Below are positions 44,186 to 53,328 of a stretch of DNA of 64,000 bases, in pieces (position 1 is the first letter of the stretch; each line of letters begins with the position of its first letter). Location: positions 1 through 64,000 of the forward strand of contig NZ_QLLR01000018.1 in the NCBI RefSeq assembly GCF_003259615.1. Reading direction: 5' to 3'. The notes under the pieces are model-generated. The model had not been told where the DNA came from. It saw nothing but the letters and a program-made list of their open reading frames with translations, and did not search any database. A program made the position numbers and the translations under genes. This DNA comes from Pedobacter cryoconitis (GTDB taxonomy: Bacteria > Bacteroidota > Bacteroidia > Sphingobacteriales > Sphingobacteriaceae).

Positions 44186-45322
44186 TTAATGGTCTTGTTT
44201 GCCCCTTTTTGGGGTTTTAGTCACGTTTGGGATGAAAACCAAATAATCGTAACCTTTTATAATTCTTTCCAGCTCTAAATTCTCTACTTTAAGCTTCTTT
44301 TTAGAGATCGCTTGTTTTAAGGGCCTTAAATCATAGGCATACCAATTGTCATCTTTTACGACGGTTAAGAAAGATTTATATTCATCCAAATCAGCCAATG
44401 TTTCACCTTCTTCCTTTCCGATGAGCATAATGTGTAATGACTTCCGGTAATTTGCCTCTTCAATATTGGAAACCAGGTTGCCAATATCGAATACTTCCAT
44501 TAAACTCTCTCCTTTAGGCAGGTGATTAGCACCAAATTTGAAAAGATTCTTCTTGTCTTTCCATTCAGGGAGTTTTTCAAGAACCAGGTGTTTCATGTAT
44601 TGAATTCTTAAACGATGAATCCGATTTAAATATAATTCCCTGCTTAATTTTAGTGCTTCAAGTTGCTCTTTCTCGTTGGCTGATAAATTCAGGGCGCTCA
44701 ATGTGTTCATTTTTGCCAGACAATCGTCAGAGAACAAATAGAATGTGGTGTTGTTTTTTGTGTCATAAGCAGCAGAATTAGCGATCATCTGCTTATAAAT
44801 TTCTTTTGCTTTAGCATTTTTGGATTGTTTACTCAATTCCGAAAGCAGTAACCGGTCTGAAAATAAACTAATTTGTTCAGCTCCATATACTTTGATATTC
44901 TGCTGAAGTATGTTTTTGAATAAATCAAACTCAGCTTCACCTTGTAAAAAAGATAAAGCTGAACCTGATTCATTACGGAATTTGTCCAGTTCAGCAGGGG
45001 ACAAAGATTTAATTTTTGTTGATATTGTGTTGATTGTATATGGGTCAATTTCCATAATATAGTTGTCAAACTTAATATTATTGATAATCGCGTTTGTGAA
45101 GTAAGGGACTTCACTCGTGAAATGTAACTCGCCTAATAACACAGAATTGTTTTTGCCGATTTCATCCTGTAGGGTATTCCATCCTTTACCTTCGAAAGCG
45201 TTGTTATTGTTTTTTTTAAAGGTGGAGTAGTTTTTTTGAATTAAACTATCCATTAATGTGGTTTGTGCGTAACTGAAATTGGCAATAAACAGGGTTAGAA
45301 TTAGTAGTTTGGTTTTCTTCAT
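44186..45322 (-). CDS. Secreted EreA/ChaN-like (TIKI superfamily) protein
   Basis: 378 residues, signal peptide to NFSYAQ (residue 20). The first conserved motif, NSVLLGELHFTSEVP, corresponds to the GExH motif of erythromycin-esterase and ChaN/TraB-like folds. The later FKFGANHLPKGESLM would supply the second conserved His. EreA hydrolyses macrolide lactones, ChaN binds haem and TIKI proteases cut peptides, so this fold gives no single reaction. Export makes antibiotic hydrolysis in the cytosol unlikely. It lies just past the IS256 insertion in the mosaic region. Confidence 0.65.
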   Translation of the reverse strand: MKKTKLLILTLFIANFSYAQTTLMDSLIQKNYSTFKKNNNNAFEGKGWNTLQDEIGKNNSVLLGELHFTSEVPYFTNAIINNIKFDNYIMEIDPYTINTISTKIKSLSPAELDKFRNESGSALSFLQGEAEFDLFKNILQQNIKVYGAEQISLFSDRLLLSELSKQSKNAKAKEIYKQMIANSAAYDTKNNTTFYLFSDDCLAKMNTLSALNLSANEKEQLEALKLSRELYLNRIHRLRIQYMKHLVLEKLPEWKDKKNLFKFGANHLPKGESLMEVFDIGNLVSNIEEANYRKSLHIMLIGKEEGETLADLDEYKSFLTVVKDDNWYAYDLRPLKQAISKKKLKVENLELERIIKGYDYLVFIPNVTKTPKRGKQDH

Positions 45323-45525
45323 TTATTTTTTTTTAGAAAGATACAATAAATTGGATTTATCACCTAAATGGTTCAATAATATACCTCCAGGTATTGTTTC
45401 TCTAAAAGATCTTCAACTTACGATCCATTACTGCGGTTTCGAACAGTGCATACTTATTAGTCATTTTTATCACTTGATATTAAAATCAAGGAGAGTGTGA
45501 CTTATTCGGTGCCCGCTTGTAATTG

Positions 45526-46665
45526 TTACTTCAGACCATTCAATTTAACCCATGAGCGTATAGTCTCTGTAATTTCGTGTTTACGCTCCAAAGGTACCCA
45601 ATGGCCCGAAGGCTGGTCGATCACAGTAAGATTTGAGCAGGCTGCTTTCATAGGATTTCCAACTTTACTCAAATTAATATTCGAAAATGGTTCATATTCA
45701 TCATTGACAAATAGAACGGGCAGGCTCAGCTTGCCATTATTTAGCGCAGTTTTAGCGTAAGCAATATTGGCATCATCGTTCAGATAATAGGAATTGCATG
45801 GACGGAAGCCTGTTTTTTTGAATGCAGCAACCAAGGCATCGAAGTCAGGTTTCGGCCATAATGTATAATCGGGCTCCGTGGCAGGTGCCCGGTGCGCAGT
45901 GCCATAACGTCCGCCATCAGCGGTCACTAATGCTGAGGGCGACAATTTTCCGGCTGAAGCAGGAACACCCTTCGTAAAGATAGATGCAAGTGTTGCCGGC
46001 ACATCAGCGTCCATGTCGCTCACGGCCTGGTCAAAATTGGTCAGGTAGAAACGCCAGTAGTCCCATTGCCCGTCCGGATATTTATTGGCGGGGTAAAGGG
46101 CCCGGTCAACCAGCGGTATCAAGTTTGGCAATGCCCAGCCATTTGGTAAATAAGGTACAGACATAAGTACTACCCCCCGGCTGATCTTAGGGTAATGTGC
46201 AGCAAGGGACCCGGCTACAACACTTCCCCAATCGTGCCCGACCCAAATTGCTGCTTTACCGCCCAGGTGAGCGTCGAGTTCTGCCATGTCATCAACGATT
46301 TCTTTGATAGCATAAGCTCCTTTTGCAGTGGGTACTGATGAATCACCGAAACCGCGCAGGTCAGGTGCGATACATCGCCATCCTTCGGAGGCAAAGGCTT
46401 CCATTTGTGCACGCCACACTAATCCAATCTCTGGCCACCCGTGAACGAAGATCATCAATGGGCCGTTGCCTGGCCCGGCTTCCCAATAATGTGTTGTAGT
46501 GCGCTTTGAGGTAAATGTATGCGAAATTAATACTGGTTCTTTTTGCTTTGAATTTAGCCTTTGATCGTTGTTTGGAGCAGCGTCTGCTTCAAGACTTAAA
46601 ATACTGATGAGCATGCACGCCGCAAAGGCAGCCCCTGCTTTAATAAAATTCCTTCGTAAACTCAT
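45526..46665 (-). CDS. Epoxide-hydrolase-like alpha/beta hydrolase, exported
   Basis: 379 residues with an N-terminal export signal beginning SLRRNFIKAGAAFAA (resembles a twin-arginine signal, to about residue 30). The hydrolase core has the oxyanion motif HGWP (75-78), the nucleophile Asp145 in VGHDWGS, and a distal His in DQPSGHWVPLERKHE near the C-terminus. Asp as nucleophile and HGWP point to epoxide hydrolases or haloalkane dehalogenase relatives rather than esterases. The gene has a higher GC content than its surroundings (34 of 60 bases at 45901-45960), which suggests transfer. A TetR gene lies 55 bp upstream on the same strand. Confidence 0.82.
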   Translation of the reverse strand: MSLRRNFIKAGAAFAACMLISILSLEADAAPNNDQRLNSKQKEPVLISHTFTSKRTTTHYWEAGPGNGPLMIFVHGWPEIGLVWRAQMEAFASEGWRCIAPDLRGFGDSSVPTAKGAYAIKEIVDDMAELDAHLGGKAAIWVGHDWGSVVAGSLAAHYPKISRGVVLMSVPYLPNGWALPNLIPLVDRALYPANKYPDGQWDYWRFYLTNFDQAVSDMDADVPATLASIFTKGVPASAGKLSPSALVTADGGRYGTAHRAPATEPDYTLWPKPDFDALVAAFKKTGFRPCNSYYLNDDANIAYAKTALNNGKLSLPVLFVNDEYEPFSNINLSKVGNPMKAACSNLTVIDQPSGHWVPLERKHEITETIRSWVKLNGLK

Positions 46666-46720
46666 GGTGATACCGTTTAATTGTTTTTTATCTGGCTATT
46701 AATTTTTAATTTCTTTTCAT

Positions 46721-47287
46721 TCAAAGTAGTTTTTGAATTATTGCTCTGGCCGATTGTAAATCATCTGCCTGTTTAAATATGGAGGCTGCTACTATACCTC
46801 CATCCAGCATCATGAATATCAGATCGGTCAATTCTTTATCCGTTAAAAGCTTTTGATGTCCTGAATTAATCACCAGCTCAGCTATAAAATCCTTAAAATG
46901 CTGCTTTGCCTTCTGGATCTCTGCTAATACCCGTTCGTCACTCATCCCGGCTTCGTCATTTGCTTTTATAAAGCGACAGCCGCTATACCCATTCTTTAGC
47001 TGACGTTCACGGTGATAGTCAATGAGCGTTAATAATTTTTCCCTGGGGTCGGCTACTTTGTTGACGTAGTCTCCAAGGTTATCAAACCAGCGCTCATGTG
47101 TGCGCTGCAGGTAAGCCAGTAACAGATCAGTTTTTGATTCGAAATGTTTATATAAAGATGCTTTGGCAATGTCAGCCTCTTCGATCACCTGGTTGATTCC
47201 TGTCACATTATATCCCTGTTTAAAAAAAAGTCTTTCTGCTGTATCCAGAATTTTATCAACGATTACTTGTCCTCTCTGCTTGATCAT
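46721..47287 (-). CDS. TetR-family transcriptional regulator (upstream of the hydrolase)
   Basis: 188 residues from the ATG at 47287, which opens MIKQRGQVIVDKILDTAERL; the longer open frame to 47398 adds a hydrophobic stretch foreign to TetR proteins. HTH residues 15-60 (LFFKQGYNVTGINQVIEEAD, IAKASLYKHFESKTDLLLAY). The C-terminal domain with GCRFIKANDEAG is like the YxaF/LmrA group, which answers to small aromatic or quinone-like compounds. It is upstream of the hydrolase and faces an operator-like palindrome at 47300-47333. Confidence 0.85.
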   Translation of the reverse strand: MIKQRGQVIVDKILDTAERLFFKQGYNVTGINQVIEEADIAKASLYKHFESKTDLLLAYLQRTHERWFDNLGDYVNKVADPREKLLTLIDYHRERQLKNGYSGCRFIKANDEAGMSDERVLAEIQKAKQHFKDFIAELVINSGHQKLLTDKELTDLIFMMLDGGIVAASIFKQADDLQSARAIIQKLL

Positions 47288-47299
47288 ACAGTAAAAGTA

Positions 47300-47333
47300 T
47301 ATATTAAATAGACAAGTCTGTATATTTAATATA
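47300..47333. promoter_or_regulatory. Operator candidate upstream of tetR-hydrolase
   Basis: AGACAAGTCT (47310-47319) is a perfect 4+2+4 palindrome, set inside the larger inverted arms TATATTAAAT (47300-47309) and ATTTAATATA (47324-47333). It lies 13 bp upstream of the tetR start, a usual place for TetR autoregulation. Confidence 0.5.
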
Positions 47334-47506
47334 ATAAATAACATTAAATTAGAATATAGTTTATTGATAATCAACGATAAAAAAAATAACCCGGACATTA
47401 AATTGAGGCAATGCGTATTTAATAATAATGTTCCCTATTCTGCTCCCTGATTTGATTTTTATTTGATATACAATTAACAATCAATATTTTAAGAGTTGAG
47501 TTAAGC

Positions 47507-47564
47507 ATCCTGCCACCCGAGTTTAATTCATAAAAAAAGAGATCAAATGATCTCTTTTTTTATG
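47507..47564 (+). repeat. Direct repeat copy B: tRNA-Pro 3'-end-like sequence plus terminator
   Basis: ATCCTGCCACCC is identical to the last part of tRNA-Pro, followed by a diverged stretch of about 13 bp and then 33 bp identical to copy A (40664-40721). No tRNA body precedes it. It therefore looks like the far att-like end of an inserted region. Confidence 0.6.
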
Positions 47565-47571
47565 AATTAAA
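47522..47571. terminator. 23-bp perfect hairpin
   Basis: The arms 47522-47544 and 47549-47571 are exact complements (outer TTTAATTCAT, inner AAAAAAAGAGATC) around AAAT. It can end transcription from either side and would terminate the beta-helix gene at 47641 on the minus strand. Confidence 0.75.
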
Positions 47572-47640
47572 GTTTCTAAACCTGCTTAGAAGTGATTTTA
47601 AAAAATCCGAACTTCTTTCGTGACCTGATAATGAGTTAAG

Positions 47641-49794
47641 TTATGGAGCAGGATATGATTCACGATCAGGCAAATCAAATTCTTCGTCGTAAGGTTGCAT
47701 ACCTGCACCATTGTTGTATAATGCTACACGTTTTACACCAGTTGCTGTGCTACCACCAGTTCCATTAATAACGTTTTGTATATTACCCGGACCAGCAAAA
47801 CGAGTGGTACACATTTTTTCGAGTTTTACATTCGGGCTATTAGGTATTTCAAACCCATTTTTCTTATTCACCTTCCCATCAGTTCCTGTGATAACTGCGT
47901 AAGAACCCATTCCTATACTATGATGTTCTTTCACAGTATTAGCTACCTTGAATGCCGCATAGCCATCTACCTTACCTCCCTGACTGCTCCAGCTTGCTTG
48001 ATTTGGAGCGTCGTACGGTGGTTCATTTTGGAAGAAATAGGTTCTACCACGTTCTCCCAGCCATAACACTTCATATTCCTGATAGTGTTCAGCAAACAGC
48101 CCATAAAGTGTAACATCATTGCCAGTCACGATAAGCCCGTTTTTACATCTATCTCTTATCCAACGTGCATCACCGCCACGTTGAGAACCATGATCGGCAC
48201 GCCATAGCCAGAAATGGTCGCCCACCACATTGCTGCTGTTTATTTGCATAGAAGTATGTATCTGAATATTTTTTGATTGAACCCCGCCTACTCTGCAAGT
48301 GATGTCTGTGAGCAAGATAGGATTTGCAGCATGGCTTGCATTTGCTCCTTCTTCACCAATTCTAATTTGATAAGTTGTACTATTAAATGAATCCATCAAA
48401 AGTCCGGCAATTATAATTCCATCCTTGTCGTCTGCATAGATACATCCCCAGGTATTTTTCTCAGCAGACTCCAGCGTTACCGAAGCTATACCAGCACCCA
48501 GAAGTATGGCATCCTTTCTATTCACTTGAATAGGAGCATTTAATGAATAATGTCCTGGTGTGAAAAATATATTCCTGCCAGCTTTTAGCGCAGTATTGAT
48601 TTCTACATCGGTATCGCCTTCTTTGGCAATATACCAGCCGGTAAGCAAATCTTGAACTTTGCCTTCCCCCATATCTGTTGACGACCAGGAAACTCCCACT
48701 CTATCCTTTTGCCATGCTGGAACAAATACTTTGTATTCGCCATCATTATCTATAAAAAGGAAAGGTTTTTCTCTGATAATAGGTGTAGCAGGAATTGGAG
48801 AGTTGGCATTATCTGCTTGTGGAGGATTGACGCAACCTTGCCAAACCATATTATAGGAACCACCCATAGCTCCGGAACCTGAAGGGAAAATAGCATTTCT
48901 GGTGTACCATTGTTGCTGTCCTCCCCAGTTTGGTCTGGATGATGTATAATGCGTGTCGGCAATAAAACCACCGCTACCCCAAAAGTTAGTGTTTCCAACA
49001 TCTGAAATATATTTCGAAGTGCTTTCAATCAGCATTCTTCGCGCACTGGTTGATTGAGAAACTGTCCAGGCAAAATCCCGCATCACAGCTACATTTTCCA
49101 TAGAACGCCAAAATGTACACGTAGCGTTTGCTCCACCCGAAAGGTGAGGTCTGGTGAATACAGAACCCAATTTAACATCTGCTGGCACTTTACCTAAACC
49201 TCCAATGTGGGAATAAAACCCTAATTCTATGGAGTTAGCCGCTGCCGATGAAGCAGAACCTGCCCCACCTGAATCGTAAGTTTGACCATCAACATTTGCT
49301 TTGAAATAATATGCCTGACGTTTGGTAGTCCACTCGCCATTTGATCCGCTTAGACCAATAGAACTAAATTGCGAATTAATTTCATTCCGTGCAGTTTCTG
49401 CTTTTTCGTGTTTTCTATCGTAGAAATACATATTGCTACCGAAAATCTGCCCCTCTAGCGAAAGTATTATTGTTATAGCGTTACGCGTAATTTTATAATA
49501 GTTTTCATACTTATCTGCATTTGGCTTATTATCTGTAAACGTCAATTTTGAAGTCGAGCCTAATGAAACAAAATCTGATGCCAAACGACTGCCGCCTCTG
49601 GTGATTATATAATTTCCTGAAGAACCAAATGCTGGCCAGGATAACGTTAAGTTATGTTTCGTCTTATTGTAAACAATCTTGCTCTCCATCTTATTCTCCT
49701 GTTTTCTTTCATCAGATGGATAAGATATTACAAAACTGGATAGCGTCAATATAAATGCAAATGCTACAAATACAGCTATTAAATTTTTACGCAT
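47641..49794 (-). CDS. Secreted right-handed beta-helix (pectate-lyase-like) protein
   Basis: 717 residues with a signal peptide (to about SSFVISYPS, residue 26). An N-terminal fibronectin-III-like part (about 40-110, LSWPAFGSSGNYIITRGGS) precedes a large domain. From about 395 on, INTALKAGRNIFFTPGHYSL, DAILLGAGIASVTLES and DGIIIAGLLMDSF form parallel beta-helix rungs. GDHFWLWRADHGSQRGG and DVTLYGLFAEHYQEYEVLWL resemble actinobacterial secreted proteins often labelled 'coagulation factor 5/8' or 'adenylyl cyclase'; those labels are not reliable. A polysaccharide-degrading or binding role is likely by fold, with an unknown substrate. It is monocistronic. Confidence 0.75.
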   Translation of the reverse strand: MRKNLIAVFVAFAFILTLSSFVISYPSDERKQENKMESKIVYNKTKHNLTLSWPAFGSSGNYIITRGGSRLASDFVSLGSTSKLTFTDNKPNADKYENYYKITRNAITIILSLEGQIFGSNMYFYDRKHEKAETARNEINSQFSSIGLSGSNGEWTTKRQAYYFKANVDGQTYDSGGAGSASSAAANSIELGFYSHIGGLGKVPADVKLGSVFTRPHLSGGANATCTFWRSMENVAVMRDFAWTVSQSTSARRMLIESTSKYISDVGNTNFWGSGGFIADTHYTSSRPNWGGQQQWYTRNAIFPSGSGAMGGSYNMVWQGCVNPPQADNANSPIPATPIIREKPFLFIDNDGEYKVFVPAWQKDRVGVSWSSTDMGEGKVQDLLTGWYIAKEGDTDVEINTALKAGRNIFFTPGHYSLNAPIQVNRKDAILLGAGIASVTLESAEKNTWGCIYADDKDGIIIAGLLMDSFNSTTYQIRIGEEGANASHAANPILLTDITCRVGGVQSKNIQIHTSMQINSSNVVGDHFWLWRADHGSQRGGDARWIRDRCKNGLIVTGNDVTLYGLFAEHYQEYEVLWLGERGRTYFFQNEPPYDAPNQASWSSQGGKVDGYAAFKVANTVKEHHSIGMGSYAVITGTDGKVNKKNGFEIPNSPNVKLEKMCTTRFAGPGNIQNVINGTGGSTATGVKRVALYNNGAGMQPYDEEFDLPDRESYPAP

Positions 49795-49894
49795 AGGATA
49801 TTCTTTTTTCCATGATTAATCTATTTCAATTTCTTCAATTGCAAGCAAACTTGACTGCAAATTCTTCGATAATGATCTTGTCAACTCGAATATT

Positions 49895-51007
49895 TTAAAT
49901 AAGTCCAGCTTTTTGTTTAGCAAGCCTTTCATTCCGTTTATTGCTTAAATATTTCCTTAAGGGTATATCGTAAATTACCATGACCAGGTACGCAAATCCA
50001 ACCAGCAAAATTAGCCCGGCTATAACGATGAGAACCAATTGCGTAGTCCCTGGCTTATGACTGGTGTAGTAATTACCGAACATCCATAATACAGCATAAT
50101 GCGTCATATATAACGGATAAGAGATCTTTCCTGAAAATACGCAAATCTTTTTCCAGACAGGAGTTAATGTAGCGCCTGCGCCCAAAGCTATTAGTATTGG
50201 AAAGTAAAACAATACGACTAAAGGTTCAGATAACCAGTTCCATTTTGAACTCGGCATTATAAAGGCCAGCAACAATAATATAGACAGGCCGATAAAGCTT
50301 AGTTTGTTTTTGATGATCCAGTTGGAACGGTAAATAAGTAACCCTGCTAAAAAAGAAAACGATATTCTCACGCTACCGTCCCAAAAAGTCGGGCCACTCC
50401 AGCCGCCCAGTAAATTACCGGAACGGTAACCTATATAACAAATAGCCAGGGCCGAGAGTATGGTCAACAACAGCAGATAGCTGCGGCCAATTCGATAAAG
50501 CACAAACGCATAAACAATATTGGCAATATATTCCCAAAACAACGACCATGCTGGTGCATTGAAGCTGAACAGGTTAAAACCACGATCGGCTATCACAGGT
50601 AAAGGAATAAGGAATATCGAGCAAAAAAAAGTCAATATGATCTTACCGGTACTATACAATTCGGGATGGCCCCCAAACGGATCAAATAAAAATGCCAGCA
50701 GGCCTAATATCGATCCTGCTACAACCAGCGGGTGCAATCTGATGATTCTTGAGACAAGAAAGTTGAGAATGCCCATTTTTGAGATACGATCATCATAGGC
50801 ATATCCAATCACAAATCCAGAAAGGCAAAAGAAGAAATCAACAGCCAAAAAACCGTGTCCAATAAAATTCTTGCTGGAATCAGTATAAACCCATTCCATA
50901 AAATGAAACGTTACAACGGCTAAGGCGGCAACGCCCCTTAACCCGTCGAGAACTTCGAAATGCTGTTTTGTTTGCAGAGTTGTCGCAGTGGTTTCGTTTG
51001 TATCCAT
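49895..51007 (-). CDS. Acyltransferase family 3 membrane protein (OafA/YrhL type)
   Basis: 370 residues with about ten hydrophobic helices. The start HFEVLDGLRGVAALAVVTFH carries the conserved Arg/His pair of acyltransferase_3, and FIGHGFLAVDFFFCLSGFVI and ISYPLYMTHY are standard for the family. These inner-membrane enzymes transfer acetyl or other acyl groups to sugars of surface polysaccharides or to antibiotics. There is no C-terminal SGNH domain. No glycosyltransferases are nearby, so the acceptor is unknown. Confidence 0.88.
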   Translation of the reverse strand: MDTNETTATTLQTKQHFEVLDGLRGVAALAVVTFHFMEWVYTDSSKNFIGHGFLAVDFFFCLSGFVIGYAYDDRISKMGILNFLVSRIIRLHPLVVAGSILGLLAFLFDPFGGHPELYSTGKIILTFFCSIFLIPLPVIADRGFNLFSFNAPAWSLFWEYIANIVYAFVLYRIGRSYLLLLTILSALAICYIGYRSGNLLGGWSGPTFWDGSVRISFSFLAGLLIYRSNWIIKNKLSFIGLSILLLLAFIMPSSKWNWLSEPLVVLFYFPILIALGAGATLTPVWKKICVFSGKISYPLYMTHYAVLWMFGNYYTSHKPGTTQLVLIVIAGLILLVGFAYLVMVIYDIPLRKYLSNKRNERLAKQKAGLI

Positions 51008-51055
51008 TTAATATATACTTTTCAGATTAAGTTTAATGTGGTGATAGCATCAGAT

Positions 51056-52219
51056 CTACTTCAACTTTGCGTATTGAACCGATAGTTTCTTTGGCAGTTG
51101 TTGTATATTCTTTTCACATAAATCGTAAAGCTCCAGACCTTTTTCGGTAAAACCATATTTTTCTATATATGCTAATACAAATTCTCCCTGTATACTCTGA
51201 TGTTCTTCATCGCATATAGTCAAATAATCACAAATAAGCGCTTGATATTTTTCGTCCAAAAGCCCTAATGAAAATACCGCAAAGCTACCAGGGACAGCAC
51301 AATGCTCTGCTTCAAAATCATTATACCATTCATCCTCTTTCATAGCAAGCCGTGCATAACGTTCAATTTTCTCATGTAGTGCCGGCCACTTTACCGCATT
51401 TGCAAATAACTGATGAACGCCTTTTTTCTGCAACCCCTTAATAGGTAGCCAATTCTTTTCCGGGCTTTTGAAAGTAATGGTGTAAGATCCTGGAAACCCA
51501 AATTCTAATAAACGGCAAAGAAAATTCAAAACTAGCAGATAGGCTTCTTCTTTCTCCTCTTTTAATGTGATTTTTATAGTCGCAAAAACATCATTAGCAT
51601 CGCAGGAAACTATATTGTCTTTATATTGTTTTATTTCTACCGGTATTTCACCGCTACCGTGCTTCTTCAATTTTGCAGGTAAATTGCTTCCTGTTGCTTT
51701 AGCCATTTTAAAAATATTATTTGCAGTGTATTGGCCTTCGCTTCCAGCATATTTTACAAAGCACACTCCGATATAGCAGGCAAAACGCAAATAATCTTCC
51801 TGCAACTGCCCAATAGATTTGCCGGGTTTTAACTTATAATGATCATACCCATCATTATCGATAGTACGTTCTAAAAATGGATCTCGGATATTCCGCTTCA
51901 CCCAGTCAGACAAGACTCTATCTACATGCCACTGCCATCCACATAGCTTCCGCATAGTATCGGAAAAATCCCTTGCCTTTTCATATACGAAACCACTATT
52001 ACCAAGTTTAAACAAATAATATTCCAGTGGAGCATCTATTAAAATTTCCCGTCCGTTCACAACAAAGCATTCATAAGTCGGATACTCAGGCTCTTCGCGG
52101 GTATTAGACACCTGCGCTTTTCCTTCCAATATAGAATTAACACAGATGTCGAACAATTCATTTAATGAGGAGTCAGAACTAACATCCTCAAATATTAAAT
52201 AATCTCTTTTATTTTCCAT
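51056..52219 (-). CDS. Hypothetical cytosolic protein
   Basis: 387 residues, no signal peptide or membrane segment. I cannot assign it to a family with confidence. Visible traits: an acidic N-terminus (LIFEDVSSDSSLNELFDICV), a Trp-rich segment MRKLCGWQWHVDRVLSDWVK (about 88-107), and a helical C-terminus. It lies 48 bp before the acyltransferase gene on the same strand, so both may be one transcript. Stand-alone proteins of this look sometimes act as immunity proteins, but nothing here proves that. Confidence 0.6.
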   Translation of the reverse strand: MENKRDYLIFEDVSSDSSLNELFDICVNSILEGKAQVSNTREEPEYPTYECFVVNGREILIDAPLEYYLFKLGNSGFVYEKARDFSDTMRKLCGWQWHVDRVLSDWVKRNIRDPFLERTIDNDGYDHYKLKPGKSIGQLQEDYLRFACYIGVCFVKYAGSEGQYTANNIFKMAKATGSNLPAKLKKHGSGEIPVEIKQYKDNIVSCDANDVFATIKITLKEEKEEAYLLVLNFLCRLLEFGFPGSYTITFKSPEKNWLPIKGLQKKGVHQLFANAVKWPALHEKIERYARLAMKEDEWYNDFEAEHCAVPGSFAVFSLGLLDEKYQALICDYLTICDEEHQSIQGEFVLAYIEKYGFTEKGLELYDLCEKNIQQLPKKLSVQYAKLK

Positions 52220-52472
52220 TTTTTACCGGTTCTGTTTGTCTGCTGACAAAGAAACTATAATTTATATGTTTCCACGAACATTGTGCGAAAATTTCACATT
52301 CTATTTATATGTCTCATGGATGTCAAAACTTAAGGAAAATGCTTTATTCAGATGTAACACAATTAAATTTAAGTGCTGAAAATGTAATTATGTACCTTCA
52401 AGAGTTTAACCAGATCGACAGACTTTTCTTAACAGCAGTTAAATAATAAGAAGAATTTAAACGCATATAAAG

Positions 52473-53321
52473 ATGAAAAATAAAAAAATTGGCTGGATTG
52501 GTCTTGGAAAAATGGGTCAACCCATGTCCGGACAATTGTTAAAAGCAGGTTATCCGGTTTATGTATATGGTCGACGTGAGCAGGACATAAAAGCTATGGC
52601 CGCTCAAGGTGCAGTCGTTTCACAATCTGTGCTTACCTTAGTAAATACCGTCGATATATTATTCTTAATGGTGACTGACGATCACGCTATTGAAGATATT
52701 TTTAAATCGGAAGCCGGGATACTGTCTGCAGATCTTACTGGTAAAACGATTGTGAACATGAGTACAGTTTCTCCGGGAATTAATCGTGAAATGGCCGAAA
52801 TTTGTAAGAAAAAAGGCGCATTTTATCTCGACGCACCTGTTTCGGGAAGTATAAAACAGGCAGAAGAAGCAAAACTTGTGATTATGGCAGGCGGCGAAGA
52901 AGCTGTCTACGAAAGTATCAGACCGCTATTCGACATTTTAGGAAGCTCATCCAGTCTAATTGGCGAAATTGGCGCAGGAAACCTTGCCAAGCTTAGTATC
53001 AATACACTTTTAGCCATTGAGGCACAAGGACTTGCAGAAGTGATTAATTTTGCTGAGCATCATAGTATTTCAGCAGAAAAAATCCTGTCTATAATCAATA
53101 ACGGAGCGCTGGGTAGTGTGTTCATGAAGTTAAAAGGCGAACTGATCATTAATGAAAATTATAATCCTGCCTTTGCTTTGAAACTCCTGACCAAAGATCT
53201 GAGGCTGGCAAAGGCAGAAGGCCTGGATTCTCCACTAGGGAATACAGTTTGTAAAACTTTTCAGCAGGCGGAAGCAGAATTCGGTAATGAAGATCTTATT
53301 GCCATCAAAAAACATCTTTAA
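52473..53321 (+). CDS. NAD(P)-dependent beta-hydroxyacid dehydrogenase (3-hydroxyisobutyrate dehydrogenase family)
   Basis: 282 residues. N-terminal Rossmann motif IGWIGLGKMGQPMSGQLLKA (5-24), the substrate-binding signature DAPVSGSIKQAEEAKLVIMA (about 120-140) and the catalytic Lys in GAGNLAKLSINTLLA (about 168-182). The C-terminal helical domain includes LKLLTKDLRLAKAEG. The family oxidises beta-hydroxyacids (3-hydroxyisobutyrate, tartronate semialdehyde, gamma-hydroxybutyrate) or reduces imines. The substrate cannot be told apart here. It is convergent with the M1 peptidase and shares a terminator hairpin with it. Confidence 0.88.
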   Translation: MKNKKIGWIGLGKMGQPMSGQLLKAGYPVYVYGRREQDIKAMAAQGAVVSQSVLTLVNTVDILFLMVTDDHAIEDIFKSEAGILSADLTGKTIVNMSTVSPGINREMAEICKKKGAFYLDAPVSGSIKQAEEAKLVIMAGGEEAVYESIRPLFDILGSSSSLIGEIGAGNLAKLSINTLLAIEAQGLAEVINFAEHHSISAEKILSIINNGALGSVFMKLKGELIINENYNPAFALKLLTKDLRLAKAEGLDSPLGNTVCKTFQQAEAEFGNEDLIAIKKHL

Positions 53322-53328
53322 CTTAATT

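Larger units (their letters stand above)
47334..47640. other. Gene-free junction at the end of the mosaic region
   Basis: About 300 bp of AT-rich sequence with no gene. It contains the second copy of the tRNA-terminator repeat (47507-47564) and its hairpin. Confidence 0.5.

Noticed and set aside
47288..47398. Longer start for the TetR protein upstream of the hydrolase
   Set aside because: The added hydrophobic stretch is foreign to TetR proteins and would cover the operator palindrome.
47507..47564. A second tRNA gene at copy B of the repeat
   Set aside because: Only the last 12 bases of the tRNA match. No anticodon arm or acceptor partner precedes it.
52339..52446. 35-codon ATG frame preceded by AAGGAAA upstream of the dehydrogenase
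   Set aside because: No recognisable protein features. It is more likely part of the leader region. It could be a small gene but I cannot support it.
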